Source of the DNA: a virus
Reading direction: 5' to 3' (one strand)
Length of the DNA: 27,361 nucleotides
Virus record (IMG/VR): IMGVR_UViG_3300035698_022155
Location: 1-27,361 of that record
The notes under the pieces are model-generated. The model worked only from the letters and a program-made list of their open reading frames with translations. It did no database searches and had not been told where the DNA came from. Below, piece after piece: positions 1 to 8,114 of the stretch. Positions within the stretch are counted from its first letter, which is position 1. The number at the start of each line of letters is the position of its first letter. Position numbers and translations under genes: made by a program.

Positions 1-590
1 CCACTTGGCTGAGCTATTAACGATCTTGATGTAATATGCACATCACTTAACATTATAGCTGTTCCACCGCGATACTCATCTGTTAAATCACCATATGTAA
101 CATATATATCGAATCCTTTTCCTACTACTTCTTCATAGTTTTTAGTTATATAATTAAATTGGTCCGGGCGGATTAATCTTTCACCATTACCATTTGTTAT
201 TTCCATAAGATTTTCTTTACTCATATTTAAAGCATCATTAGAATCATATAAATCAAAAAAATTATTTTCATCGTTGTAATCTTTTCCAAAATACTGTTTA
301 AATTTATTTAGTACATTAGATAAATAATTTGCTTCGGTAAAAGCTATTGCAAATTGTCCCTGAACTATATATGTTCCCCTAGCAACAGCATCGAAAGACT
401 CGCTCATATAGCCATGTATCGGGGCTTTATTGTTCTGTAGTGTAAATTGTATGCTAATGATGTCATCTACCCATACAGGGCCTATGAACATGCCACAATC
501 GCATCCACTGTAGTATTCCTCATAATAATTAGCTTTCTCAAAAAGCTTCTTAATGCGTGATTTATTTGCAGTTTCCTGTATAATATCCAT
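1..590 (-). CDS. Third tail-tube-like structural protein (partial, C-terminus outside window)
   Basis: The frame is open from an ATG at 590 to the left edge, so at least 196 residues are present and the end is missing. GAGGT lies 5 nt before the ATG, and a strong promoter (608-637) lies just upstream. The protein appears related to the two genes before it. Residues about 44-90 (ISIQFTLQNNKAPIHG..., then ARGTYIVQGQF) line up with ISYSVTRQKAPVYTLG / RSKRGIAGSMI in the 211-residue tube protein. A later GFDIYVTYGD...YRGG segment matches PFDVTLASRNEYDRG. It differs in an inserted acidic/Asn-rich middle section and an N-terminal CDC motif. By position after sheath and two tube genes it may be a tube-initiator or baseplate-hub-proximal protein. 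That role is inferred; the relationship is by-eye alignment only. Confidence 0.7.
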   Translation of the reverse strand, partial: MDIIQETANKSRIKKLFEKANYYEEYYSGCDCGMFIGPVWVDDIISIQFTLQNNKAPIHGYMSESFDAVARGTYIVQGQFAIAFTEANYLSNVLNKFKQYFGKDYNDENNFFDLYDSNDALNMSKENLMEITNGNGERLIRPDQFNYITKNYEEVVGKGFDIYVTYGDLTDEYRGGTAIMLSDVHITSRSLIAQPS

Positions 591-607
591 TTTTTACCTC
601 TTATACT

Positions 608-637
608 ATTATATAGCAGGTATACTATAAATTTCAA
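608..637 (-). promoter_or_regulatory. Sigma70-like leftward promoter for the third tube-like gene
   Basis: On the minus strand, TTGAAA (632-637) is separated by exactly 18 bp from TATAAT (608-613). Its context (AGTTGAAAT, then CTATATAATAG) is nearly the same as the promoter before bS21 at 25588-25617. It sits in the 52-bp gap between the 219-residue gene and the partial gene, so it would start a new transcript within the tail region. Two independent copies with the same spacing make a chance match unlikely. Confidence 0.75.
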
Positions 638-642
638 CTATA

Positions 643-1302
643 TTATGATAAATATGTGTAATCGAAAGGTATATCTGCTGGACCTAGTGCCCTGGCAGCT
701 ATTTCAGATGTGTCTGACATGAATCTTGCTACATCATGTGTCCTAGAATTTATAGGTTCTAAAGGCTCTACATGTTGAGCCACGTATTGTATCGTGCTCT
801 CAACGTATGTATCTTCTATACTATGTGATTGTCCTTCATCTACTATTTGGATACCAAATATAGCCAGTGATGCTTCATGACCATATTCATTTGCAAAATA
901 TAAAACTATATCAAATGGTGGTAACTCATGGGGATGTCCTGTTTTCCCGGTAACATTGTTTCTGTTCATATTAGATATCTCCCATAACGCTTGGGTATTT
1001 AATATGTTTAATATCATTGTGCCGGCGACAGTTTCTGGACCACGTACAAATCCTTTTGGTTTTCGTCTACCTAGTGTTCGTACTGCACCCTTATCCTGAT
1101 GAACAGAGTATGTTAGAGTTGCAATATCACCTACTACATATAATAATGGTTTTCCAGACCCATCTCTACCATATATCATTGGTTTTATATCACATCCGCT
1201 AAATGTGTTGTTATCTGTAAACGTACCGGAATCTCTAATATCACTTGAACCATAGATACGCTTATATTTATCCTTTGATGGGAATAGTTTTTCTTCGAAC
1301 AT
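643..1302 (-). CDS. Tail-tube-like structural protein (second paralogue)
   Basis: 219 residues. The core (about residues 60-180) aligns by eye with the preceding 211-residue protein: LTYSVHQDKGAVRTLG, the basic stretch RGPETVAGTMILNILN, LPPFDIVLYFANEYGHEASLAIFGIQ and SIEDTYVESTIQYVAQHV each have a counterpart there in the same order. It lacks the roughly 50-residue insert of that paralogue and carries its own C-terminal tail of about 40 residues. Phages that code for two tube-type proteins after the sheath often use one as the main tube and the other at its tip or base; which is which cannot be told here. The SD is weak (only TAGG about 15 nt upstream), and a hairpin lies between this start and the previous stop, so it may be made in smaller amounts than its neighbour. 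Family relationship is likely; exact role is inferred. Confidence 0.7.
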   Translation of the reverse strand: MFEEKLFPSKDKYKRIYGSSDIRDSGTFTDNNTFSGCDIKPMIYGRDGSGKPLLYVVGDIATLTYSVHQDKGAVRTLGRRKPKGFVRGPETVAGTMILNILNTQALWEISNMNRNNVTGKTGHPHELPPFDIVLYFANEYGHEASLAIFGIQIVDEGQSHSIEDTYVESTIQYVAQHVEPLEPINSRTHDVARFMSDTSEIAARALGPADIPFDYTYLS

Positions 1303-1321
1303 AATATTAGTACAAAACCTA

Positions 1322-1339
1322 GGGAAGAATTAACTTCCC
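1322..1339 (-). terminator. Hairpin between the two tube genes (partial terminator candidate)
   Basis: A perfect 6-bp stem (GGGAAG / CTTCCC, loop 6 nt) lies in the 61-bp gap between the 211-residue and 219-residue genes. Reading leftward it is followed by TAGGTTTTG, a short U-tract. It could attenuate transcription after the abundant tube gene or protect the mRNA 3' end. Confidence 0.5.
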
Positions 1340-1363
1340 CAGATTTTGTTTTATATTTAAAGC

Positions 1364-1999
1364 TTACTCTTCGTTAACCCAAGGTGTCAATAACCTTGCT
1401 AAGTATGTAAGCTGGACCTCATTAGATGTATCATCTATAGATACACCAGAACCTTCATTAAGAAACTCTACACCAAATATCCTCATGGATATTCCTCTGT
1501 CATATTCATTCCTTGATGCTAAAGTAACATCAAATGGAAGAAGCTGATCAGCGAATAATGGTGCGGTTCTTTCAGAAATACTTGCACTAGGATTCAATGT
1601 AAGATTAGTTCCTACTTGTGCCTCAAGTTCATCTATTGCGTCCTGTACTGCGTCCGACGTAGGCGTAAGCATCGAATTGCCAGGCCTATTAGGATTTACA
1701 TCAGAAGCTGCCATACTATCTTTCTTTGCAGCAAAGATAGATGTCTTCATGAAATCAGACAAACAATGCTGGTTAAAAGTAGTAAGTATCATAGAACCGG
1801 CGATACCTCTCTTAGAACGAGCAACCGCGCGAGGGTCAGTAGATCCAAGTGTGTAAACTGGCGCCTTCTGCCTTGTAACAGAATAGCTTATACCCTGCGC
1901 TGTAGTAACAATCATATCATTAAAAACCGCATACATATCAGTACCTGTGTGAATTGTGTGTGTTCCCTGATACGAAACATTTTCCGGATTACTACCCAT
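1364..1999 (-). CDS. Tail tube protein (probable main tube subunit)
   Basis: 211 residues, directly downstream of the tail sheath gene, which is the usual place of the tube gene in contractile-tailed phages. A near-perfect SD (AAGGAGG, then AAATAA before ATG) predicts strong expression. Features seen are a beta-rich N-terminal half (DMYAVFNDMIVTTAQGISYS, then APVYTLG), a basic loop (residues about 57-66), a region of about 60 residues with an Asp/Glu-containing helix (118-129), and the C-terminal PFDVTLASRNEYDRGISMRIFGVEF block. These blocks recur in the next two genes. Tube proteins are generally weakly conserved, so the call rests on position, size, predicted high expression and paralogy. 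A different tail-core role remains possible. Confidence 0.7.
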   Translation of the reverse strand: MGSNPENVSYQGTHTIHTGTDMYAVFNDMIVTTAQGISYSVTRQKAPVYTLGSTDPRAVARSKRGIAGSMILTTFNQHCLSDFMKTSIFAAKKDSMAASDVNPNRPGNSMLTPTSDAVQDAIDELEAQVGTNLTLNPSASISERTAPLFADQLLPFDVTLASRNEYDRGISMRIFGVEFLNEGSGVSIDDTSNEVQLTYLARLLTPWVNEE

Positions 2000-2038
2000 T
2001 TATTTCCTCCTTAAGTATTCAAACAATTTATATTTCAA

Positions 2039-4927
2039 TTAAACTCCGGTACTAGAAAGTTCTACAGTTACACCTATTCTGCGAAGCTCAAATGCCGGCT
2101 GTAATATAAGATATATGTCTGCCTCATTCGAAGCTGCTTGCGCAGATGTCTGTGTTATACTGTAACTAAAACTCTGTAATGACCCGGATTCTTTTAATTT
2201 AGTTAGTGTTTTACTTATAGCTGTGTCCATAGCTGCTTTCTTAACAGCACTGAAACCTTCACCTATAAACGGTTCTGCCACTTCCCTAACAGCACCCATT
2301 GCTTCAGCAATTATTCTAAATGTGCTTCTGCGTGTCCAGTCACTTGTTGACGCCGCGGCTGTAACACCATCTGTTATAACAACGCCCACTCCAGACTTTA
2401 TCCTGGCAGTAACATACCTATCACCGGTAAGAGCATCTAATCTAGCAGGAGATAATCTATATTTAAGACCTAATACATTATTTCCCATCGGTTTACCTGT
2501 AGGTGCACTATTTGCCGGTAACTTAGCAACTATTCCAGCAAGAATAGCCTCACCAGTAGTATAATAAGGTGCAGTTATAACTGGATTAGTAGTTAACACC
2601 TCAATTGCTGTAATATCTATAAGCTTCTGATCTGTAGCAGCCATTATATTTGCTGACCTGGTAGTATCAGATGTGCTAGTAGTATGCAAACTATTATACC
2701 ATGATGTAACATCTGCAGTTTTACCACTATCTGCTTCTGTAACAGATAATATACCATATGCTTCATTTACGCCATCCATAAGACTTTCGAGAAATGTTCC
2801 TAACTGAAGTACGAATCCAGCATTAACATTAACTTCCTGTCCAGTATTTGGATCATATGCAATTTTTATATCATCTATTGCTGTTCCCATTGGAACAATT
2901 ATATCAGCATTTGTGTCTACTAATACTTCATACGCATCATCTAGTACATCATACTTTTCAGCGTTACTCATTTCTATACCATTTGTTCCGCCTTGTAATG
3001 CTTGGGCAGCCGTAATGTTTACCCATTCTGGAAGATAATAGTAATCCAATCCTATTATTGTTCCAACGTCACCACTTGTGCCGTCAGGAAGATTTCCTGA
3101 AGGTGTTACACCAGAAGGTGTTACATTTATACTAGCTGTAGATGGAGCAGATATATTTATAATATTATCTTTAGTTCCACTAACAACAACTTCCCTACCA
3201 GGTGTATAATTTTTCTTAGCCCGATAACAAAGTTTTATATCATATGGAAGAACTGTTCCAAATGTTATAGTTTTGCCTGCAGCAAAATATTGCTGGTAGC
3301 TTGAGCTCTGCTGTGCAGCATATAATGTGCTCAGCTGTGTAAGAGCAAACTCGTCACTATTATAATCAATAGTTAACGCAGCATTATTAGCTGGAGGTGT
3401 TGCAAAAACAACCTCAGCAATAGAACTATTTAATGTTCCGCCCAAAAGATTAAACGTGTAAGTGCTTGAATCTATTTCCACGGTTGTTCCACTTGTTGAT
3501 GTTAAATATATTTTAAGTATCGTGTCACCGTCATCGTCTACTGCTGTCTCATCTATTGTCTGAAAAGCTGTAAACTGATATGTTAATGTTTCACCATCTC
3601 CGGATCCTATACTCGAATTTCTTACTACAAATACACCTTCACCATTATTTGTTAAATCTGGAGTCTCGTCCAATTTAAGTAATGGTTCAGCCAAACTTGT
3701 TCCCATTTCAACCGGGTATGATAATGTAACTGTTGAACTGGCCGCGCCATCTAATTCTTCAACTATTTCATCATACTCGTAACATTCCATAATCTGAGAT
3801 ACATCATCTGCAGCTGTAACCGATATAGGTAATGGAAATACAGGTATATAAATTTCTACATGATCGTCGGCTGTATGCGCCCTAGCAACAGTGCCTGCAA
3901 AACCTCTACAAAGATCTCCATCAGTATAACCATTTATTCCTGAAGCTGTTGCCACACTTATAACACCATTCGGTGATGCATAAGATGGTCCAGTTCCATT
4001 ATACTTTATTATCTCTACTTCTGTTTCAGTTCCATCTACTGCAACCTTACATATCTTTATATATCCGGTCGTTGGCCAATCAGTTGCTATGCTAGCAAGT
4101 GATCCGTCTGACGAATAAGCATTTATAGTTGCACTAGAAGATGTAATAGTTGTACGCAATTTTAAATCTGTGTAATCTACAGCTGCAACACCTGAACAAG
4201 TCGGATATTCTACAACTCCATCATCATCATAATCAAAATCGTCTAATAGATCTATAAGATTTATAGAAACTGTTGCATCTGTTATAGAGCAATAATCCCA
4301 ATTTCTATGAACATCTACTTCGAATACTGTTCTTATTTCATTAGCTTCAGCTGATATAATTGCTCCAACATTTGAGTCAGCATTTATTGCGTCAGCTAAT
4401 TCTTTAGTATCGCTCACAGAACCTGATATAGCTCCTGTAGCATCATAAGGTATAACAGTATACTCTTCTGTTAATGGATTATACACCTTTACAGAATTCT
4501 GTCCACTTACATATTCCTGTATGATTGATACACTATTATATATCGATCCTGTATAAAGCGCCGTAAGTGTCAAAGCAGTTATAAGCTCTCCAGATGTTCT
4601 GCTTTCCTCGTCTTCATTGGAACCAAGTGTTTCGGTCAACTCAAGAATAGCTTTTTCACCATTTCCTATTCTCATACATGTTATATCTTTTCTTCCGCCT
4701 GGGGCATAGAAAGCCTCAACATAACCGCGGACAAGATTTCCAGAACTTACTGATCCAAATGTATCTACAGCTTCTTGTACTGTCCTAATAGCCATTGGTT
4801 CAAAATCTGGGCCCTGAGCTGCTGTACCTATGATCAATATCTTATCACCAAGGTCAACAGGACGTGTTGTAGTTAAATTATTATCAGTAAGATTACTGAT
4901 TATTCCTGGTAAATTGTCTCTACTCAT
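2039..4927 (-). CDS. Contractile tail sheath protein
   Basis: 962 residues. The N-terminal part has the typical sheath signature: LGDKILIIGTAAQGP (26-40), then TVQEAVDTFG and GNLVRGYVEAFYAPGGRKDITCMRIGN (to about 89). The C-terminal domain (about 866-962: RRSTFRIIAEAMGAVREVAE, then LQSFSYSITQTSAQAA and ILQPAFELRRIGVTVEL) is also sheath-like and would form the inter-subunit contacts around the tube. Between them lie several hundred residues rich in Ser, Thr, Asp and Val, probably extra surface domains, which make it longer than many sheath proteins. The SD is AAGGAGG with ideal spacing. It is followed 39 bp later by the tube gene. The sheath assignment is firm; the identity of the inserted domains is not known. 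Confidence 0.93.
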   Translation of the reverse strand: MSRDNLPGIISNLTDNNLTTTRPVDLGDKILIIGTAAQGPDFEPMAIRTVQEAVDTFGSVSSGNLVRGYVEAFYAPGGRKDITCMRIGNGEKAILELTETLGSNEDEESRTSGELITALTLTALYTGSIYNSVSIIQEYVSGQNSVKVYNPLTEEYTVIPYDATGAISGSVSDTKELADAINADSNVGAIISAEANEIRTVFEVDVHRNWDYCSITDATVSINLIDLLDDFDYDDDGVVEYPTCSGVAAVDYTDLKLRTTITSSSATINAYSSDGSLASIATDWPTTGYIKICKVAVDGTETEVEIIKYNGTGPSYASPNGVISVATASGINGYTDGDLCRGFAGTVARAHTADDHVEIYIPVFPLPISVTAADDVSQIMECYEYDEIVEELDGAASSTVTLSYPVEMGTSLAEPLLKLDETPDLTNNGEGVFVVRNSSIGSGDGETLTYQFTAFQTIDETAVDDDGDTILKIYLTSTSGTTVEIDSSTYTFNLLGGTLNSSIAEVVFATPPANNAALTIDYNSDEFALTQLSTLYAAQQSSSYQQYFAAGKTITFGTVLPYDIKLCYRAKKNYTPGREVVVSGTKDNIINISAPSTASINVTPSGVTPSGNLPDGTSGDVGTIIGLDYYYLPEWVNITAAQALQGGTNGIEMSNAEKYDVLDDAYEVLVDTNADIIVPMGTAIDDIKIAYDPNTGQEVNVNAGFVLQLGTFLESLMDGVNEAYGILSVTEADSGKTADVTSWYNSLHTTSTSDTTRSANIMAATDQKLIDITAIEVLTTNPVITAPYYTTGEAILAGIVAKLPANSAPTGKPMGNNVLGLKYRLSPARLDALTGDRYVTARIKSGVGVVITDGVTAAASTSDWTRRSTFRIIAEAMGAVREVAEPFIGEGFSAVKKAAMDTAISKTLTKLKESGSLQSFSYSITQTSAQAASNEADIYLILQPAFELRRIGVTVELSSTGV

Positions 4928-4942
4928 TTTATTTCCTCCTTG

Positions 4943-5629
4943 TTATTGCAAAAATTTAATCTGCACTTTTTCTAATATTCCTTCTTCATCTGTTAAAATT
5001 TCTTCAAGTCTAACATAAAAAACTAAAGTTCTAAAATGTAATTTATTATCCAGCTTAGTACTTGTGGCATCTTCTCCTCTCCACCAAAAAAGTATATCAG
5101 ATAAACCCATTTCTTTAAAAAAATCTCTATATCTGGCCATAAACCTGAAAAACCACAATGCCATATTTTCAACATCTTTATTGGTCAAAGCCCAAACATC
5201 AAACTGTATTAAAGCGTCCAAATACTGACCATAAACATTTGTCTGTTTATTTGCATCTTTTATACTTCGTCTTAACCTTGGAGTTAATTCCCTTGTTCCT
5301 GTCCCAAAAGGCTGCTTGTCCTTCCCTATCGCTGCCGGCTCCATTCTAGTTACCTTATATGTTATGGTATCCTTAAATTTTGCTACAGGATTATCCATAG
5401 TTTTAGTATATGCATGTGTGCCTGGCACGAGAAACGCTGGATAACATGGTGCTGTTATAACATCCGGTTGCTCCATTATCATTACATGATAAAATAAACT
5501 ATAAAACTGCGGTAATGAAAGATTACCCTGAGCTATATCAAAATTATAAGGTTCACTATTTGTTAACAAATGTGTCTGATATTCAGACGCAGTCATTTCC
5601 AAAGTAGAAGTTATCTCTACTGGGCTCAT
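4943..5629 (-). CDS. Probable tail-completion/neck protein
   Basis: 228 residues, immediately before the sheath gene and overlapping the previous gene by 4 nt. It is rich in aromatic residues and has an alternating hydrophobic core (YGQYLDALIQFDVWALTN, NMALWFFRFMARYRDFFKEM, LHFRTLVFYVRLEEI). GGAG lies upstream of the start. In contractile-tailed phages the genes between capsid and sheath usually encode head-closure, tail-terminator and neck subunits, and this gene takes the tail-terminator position. No sequence motif proves the family, so the role comes from gene order and size. Confidence 0.45.
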   Translation of the reverse strand: MSPVEITSTLEMTASEYQTHLLTNSEPYNFDIAQGNLSLPQFYSLFYHVMIMEQPDVITAPCYPAFLVPGTHAYTKTMDNPVAKFKDTITYKVTRMEPAAIGKDKQPFGTGTRELTPRLRRSIKDANKQTNVYGQYLDALIQFDVWALTNKDVENMALWFFRFMARYRDFFKEMGLSDILFWWRGEDATSTKLDNKLHFRTLVFYVRLEEILTDEEGILEKVQIKFLQ

Positions 5630-6102
5630 AAATGATTCTCCTCTGCATAAACACCTTTATAATCTATTTTAAAATTTTGACTATTTACCGGTAAAACTTT
5701 TATAACCTCGGACTTTCTTTTAGGTGTAACTTTTCCAAGTGTTAAATCCTCATCTGCTTCATCAAATACGACAGTTGGTTCATCTTCATCTATCCAATCC
5801 AATTCATATACTATATCGTTATCACTAATGTTTACATCATTTTCAAAGAAATATAAACTTGCTCTAGTTGAAAAATCCCCAGGTGCTTCAGGAGTCATAC
5901 CATCGGCTGTTAAAGCTAAACCAAAAGATGAATCTGTTGAAAAAGTTAAAACCACTGTATCTGTATATTCGAACATTGGTCCTCCTACTCCTTCTTTAGT
6001 TACCTCATCATAATACTCAGTGTGTTCGGTAGTAAAATGTCTAACCATTACCCATCTTCCACTACCTTCCAATATTTTAAGCAACTCGGCAGCTAAATCC
6101 AT
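5626..6102 (-). CDS. Probable head-closure/neck protein
   Basis: 158 residues, strongly acidic in its middle (ELDWIDEDEPTVVFDEADED), ending in a likely beta-strand pair (VIKVLPVNSQNFKIDYKGVY). The start overlaps the stop of the preceding gene (TAATG) and the stop overlaps the next start, so it is translationally coupled on both sides. Short beta-rich proteins between connector and tail-terminator genes are often head-closure subunits; here that is inferred from order only. An in-frame ATG at codon 41 follows GGA-GGA codons that mimic an SD, which I regard as chance. Confidence 0.4.
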   Translation of the reverse strand: MDLAAELLKILEGSGRWVMVRHFTTEHTEYYDEVTKEGVGGPMFEYTDTVVLTFSTDSSFGLALTADGMTPEAPGDFSTRASLYFFENDVNISDNDIVYELDWIDEDEPTVVFDEADEDLTLGKVTPKRKSEVIKVLPVNSQNFKIDYKGVYAEENHL

Positions 6103-7415
6103 TAGAAATATTTACTACTATCAGTATCAGTAGTTAATCTTGTCCATGTTCTGCCGGTTATAGGGCGCCTAAGACTATTAGCAGCCTTTATTGGTGTTCT
6201 TATATTAGTAGCAACATCATTACCCAAAAGATTGTATGCTTTACTGACACAATCTTCAAGTTTTTTTATCAAAGATCCGACATGTTCAACAAAAGCTCTA
6301 CCATAATCTATTTCTAGATGAGCTAATTTCTTTCGATTTACTTCTCCGCCTTCAAAAAGCCTTCTACCTAGTAATGCTAATTCAGTTGAACATAAAACAT
6401 AATTGGCTGCTGTATTTACTAATGTGCTTGAAACATCGAATTCCTCATCAACCTCATATGAAAATTTATATATATAAAATTCTATTAAGCTATCTTGTAT
6501 ACCTACTATTAAGTTACCAAGATCAGCTCTTACCATTCTAACCGTTGTGTAAAATGGATCTATTTCTGTTCTAAAACTAAAACTGTAATCTTCTGATAAA
6601 GATGCCTCACTAGATGCTATATCTGAATCAAGTGTTACAGTGTATATCAGGCTATCTGTTAAATTTGTTATAACTATATCTATATACTTACCTGTTGTAG
6701 TATATGTATATGTTACATCATCTGTACTAAATAAGCCTGAAAAATTTACAGCTGTTATAGTAATATTAGCATCGACTATTGTTGCAATAGTATCAGACAA
6801 TTCTACTCTGATGCTTCCACTTGTAACATCTGTATCATCATCGTCTGGTGTTGTGCTAACTACTGTAAAAGTTGAACTGGAAGGTGCTGGTAAATATACA
6901 GCTCCTCCACCAGGAATCGGTATTATGTTACCACTTGGTCCTACATCGGCAGCTGTTGTGACAACATACGATACCGGCTCACCAACTTCATTATATACAA
7001 GTGTGTATAATCCGCTGGCTCCAACAAAAGGTTGACTACCACTATAGCCTTCTTGTTTGGCCAATGCTAAAGTGCCATCTATAGTACTTCCTGTAGTAAA
7101 CTCAATTATATAATTATCTGAAAATACGTTGACTCCAGCAGTGGTTTGTAAGCCATAATCGCCACCTACTAGAATCAACATATATTTTGTGTTTTCTTCT
7201 AAATAATCTAGTAATTGGAACGTTACTTCTCGCGTTCCATATAAATATCCTGTTACACCGCTTACTAATGTTTCGGTGTTTGATTCTCCTAAAATAACAG
7301 TGTTAGTTGTTATTGAAGTTGGATCTATATCATCATCAAACTTTATCCTTACATATACGTTTAACGAAACGTTTGTTGCGCTGTTTTCCGGAATCGCATT
7401 AATAATATTAGACAT
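6102..7415 (-). CDS. Ig-like (Big_5/SbsA-type) double-domain protein with connector-like C-terminal domain
   Basis: 437 residues. Residues about 4-108 read as a bacterial Ig-like domain of the Big_5/SbsA type (PENSATNVSLNVYVRIKFDD, then LEENTKYMLIL and YIIEFTTGS). Residues about 183-283 repeat the pattern (VVSTTPDDDDTDVTSGSIRV, then SLIYTVTLDSDI and SFSFRTEIDP). A Gly/Pro-rich linker (about 158-178) separates them. The last 150 residues are different: helical, with charged and aromatic residues (MVRADLGNLIVGIQDSLIEF, LALLGRRLF, EHVGSLIKKLEDCV). Position between capsid and tail genes suggests this helical part is a head-tail connector-like module, with the Ig domains exposed on the neck, possibly as whisker-like or adhesion decorations. 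The Ig call is by pattern; the connector role is inference. Confidence 0.55.
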   Translation of the reverse strand: MSNIINAIPENSATNVSLNVYVRIKFDDDIDPTSITTNTVILGESNTETLVSGVTGYLYGTREVTFQLLDYLEENTKYMLILVGGDYGLQTTAGVNVFSDNYIIEFTTGSTIDGTLALAKQEGYSGSQPFVGASGLYTLVYNEVGEPVSYVVTTAADVGPSGNIIPIPGGGAVYLPAPSSSTFTVVSTTPDDDDTDVTSGSIRVELSDTIATIVDANITITAVNFSGLFSTDDVTYTYTTTGKYIDIVITNLTDSLIYTVTLDSDIASSEASLSEDYSFSFRTEIDPFYTTVRMVRADLGNLIVGIQDSLIEFYIYKFSYEVDEEFDVSSTLVNTAANYVLCSTELALLGRRLFEGGEVNRKKLAHLEIDYGRAFVEHVGSLIKKLEDCVSKAYNLLGNDVATNIRTPIKAANSLRRPITGRTWTRLTTDTDSSKYF

Positions 7416-7469
7416 TTATAAACTTCCAATTTATACTTATTGTAGACTATATCTAGATCTGACATCTTA

Positions 7470-8024
7470 TTATTTTAGAGTTAGATTCTCTTCAGAACCT
7501 TCTTCTTCTTGTGGTGGTGTTACACCACTGACTTTCTTTTGCCTGGCACAAATCATATCTATAACATCCGCCCTAGATTGAGATGTTGGATTTTCACCTG
7601 CTTTCTCTAATGCTAACAATCTTGCAAGAGACGCATAATCAGCTATAGTATTTATATGATCTCTTATTTCTTCAGGCTCATATGAATCAAGCACGCGTAA
7701 TAGTGCTTTATCCTGCTTATCTTCAACATCTGGCTCTTCAAACCCTTTTTTAACTATAGGTACAAACCTATCAATTTTTACCTTTCCGCCGAATTCTACT
7801 GAAACATCCTTACCATTTTTAAAAACCCGTAATATTCCGTGAGCTATGTTAGCTTTAATTGTGGTAAGCACGGTTTTTTCTTTTATTAGCATTTCAGATT
7901 TTCCGCCTTCAAAATAGCTAAAAACAAAACCATTTTCATCGTCGCGTAGCATCCCACCCATTTGTGGGTCTAATTTCACCATACAACCGACTAAATCTAT
8001 TTCTTTTACTGTTTGTTCTGACAT
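7470..8024 (-). CDS. Unrecognised capsid-region protein with C-terminal helix-extension-helix-like segment
   Basis: 184 residues with a strong SD (AAGGAGG) before ATG, directly after the major capsid gene. The N-terminal half looks beta-rich (IDLVGCMVKLDP, then GFVFSYFEGGKSEMLIKEKT and HGILRVFKNGKDVSVEFGGK). The second half is helical. ADYASLARLLALEKAGENPT followed by SRADVIDMI (about 128-156) resembles the short helical DNA- or protein-binding modules of the HeH/LEM/SAP type found in small phage head proteins. It ends in an acidic tail. It could be a head accessory or connector protein; I do not recognise the family. Confidence 0.4.
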   Translation of the reverse strand: MSEQTVKEIDLVGCMVKLDPQMGGMLRDDENGFVFSYFEGGKSEMLIKEKTVLTTIKANIAHGILRVFKNGKDVSVEFGGKVKIDRFVPIVKKGFEEPDVEDKQDKALLRVLDSYEPEEIRDHINTIADYASLARLLALEKAGENPTSQSRADVIDMICARQKKVSGVTPPQEEEGSEENLTLK

Positions 8025-8068
8025 GAGACCTCCTTTCTAAGGTTACAGAACCATGAAATAAAACTATA

Positions 8069-8099
8069 GGATAGGTACACACGTAATGCATACCTATCC
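8069..8099 (-). terminator. Strong hairpin downstream of the major capsid gene
   Basis: A perfect 9-bp inverted repeat (GGATAGGTA at 8069-8077, TACCTATCC at 8091-8099) with a 13-nt loop sits in the 90-bp gap after the capsid stop. On the minus strand it is followed by TATAGTTTTATTT. This suits a partial rho-independent terminator, or an mRNA-stabilising hairpin, that sets a step in expression between capsid and neck genes. Confidence 0.6.
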
Positions 8100-8114
8100 C
8101 ATAAAGTTTTTATC

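Noticed and set aside
2223-2564. Plus-strand open frames across the late region (for example 2223-2564, 11128-11568, 12364-12915)
   Set aside because: They are antisense to firmly identified minus-strand genes, lack SDs and have no recognisable protein features.
5970-5990. Internal start in the 158-residue neck gene
   Set aside because: The SD-like GGAGG comes from Gly-Gly codons in a likely structured region, and no domain border is there.
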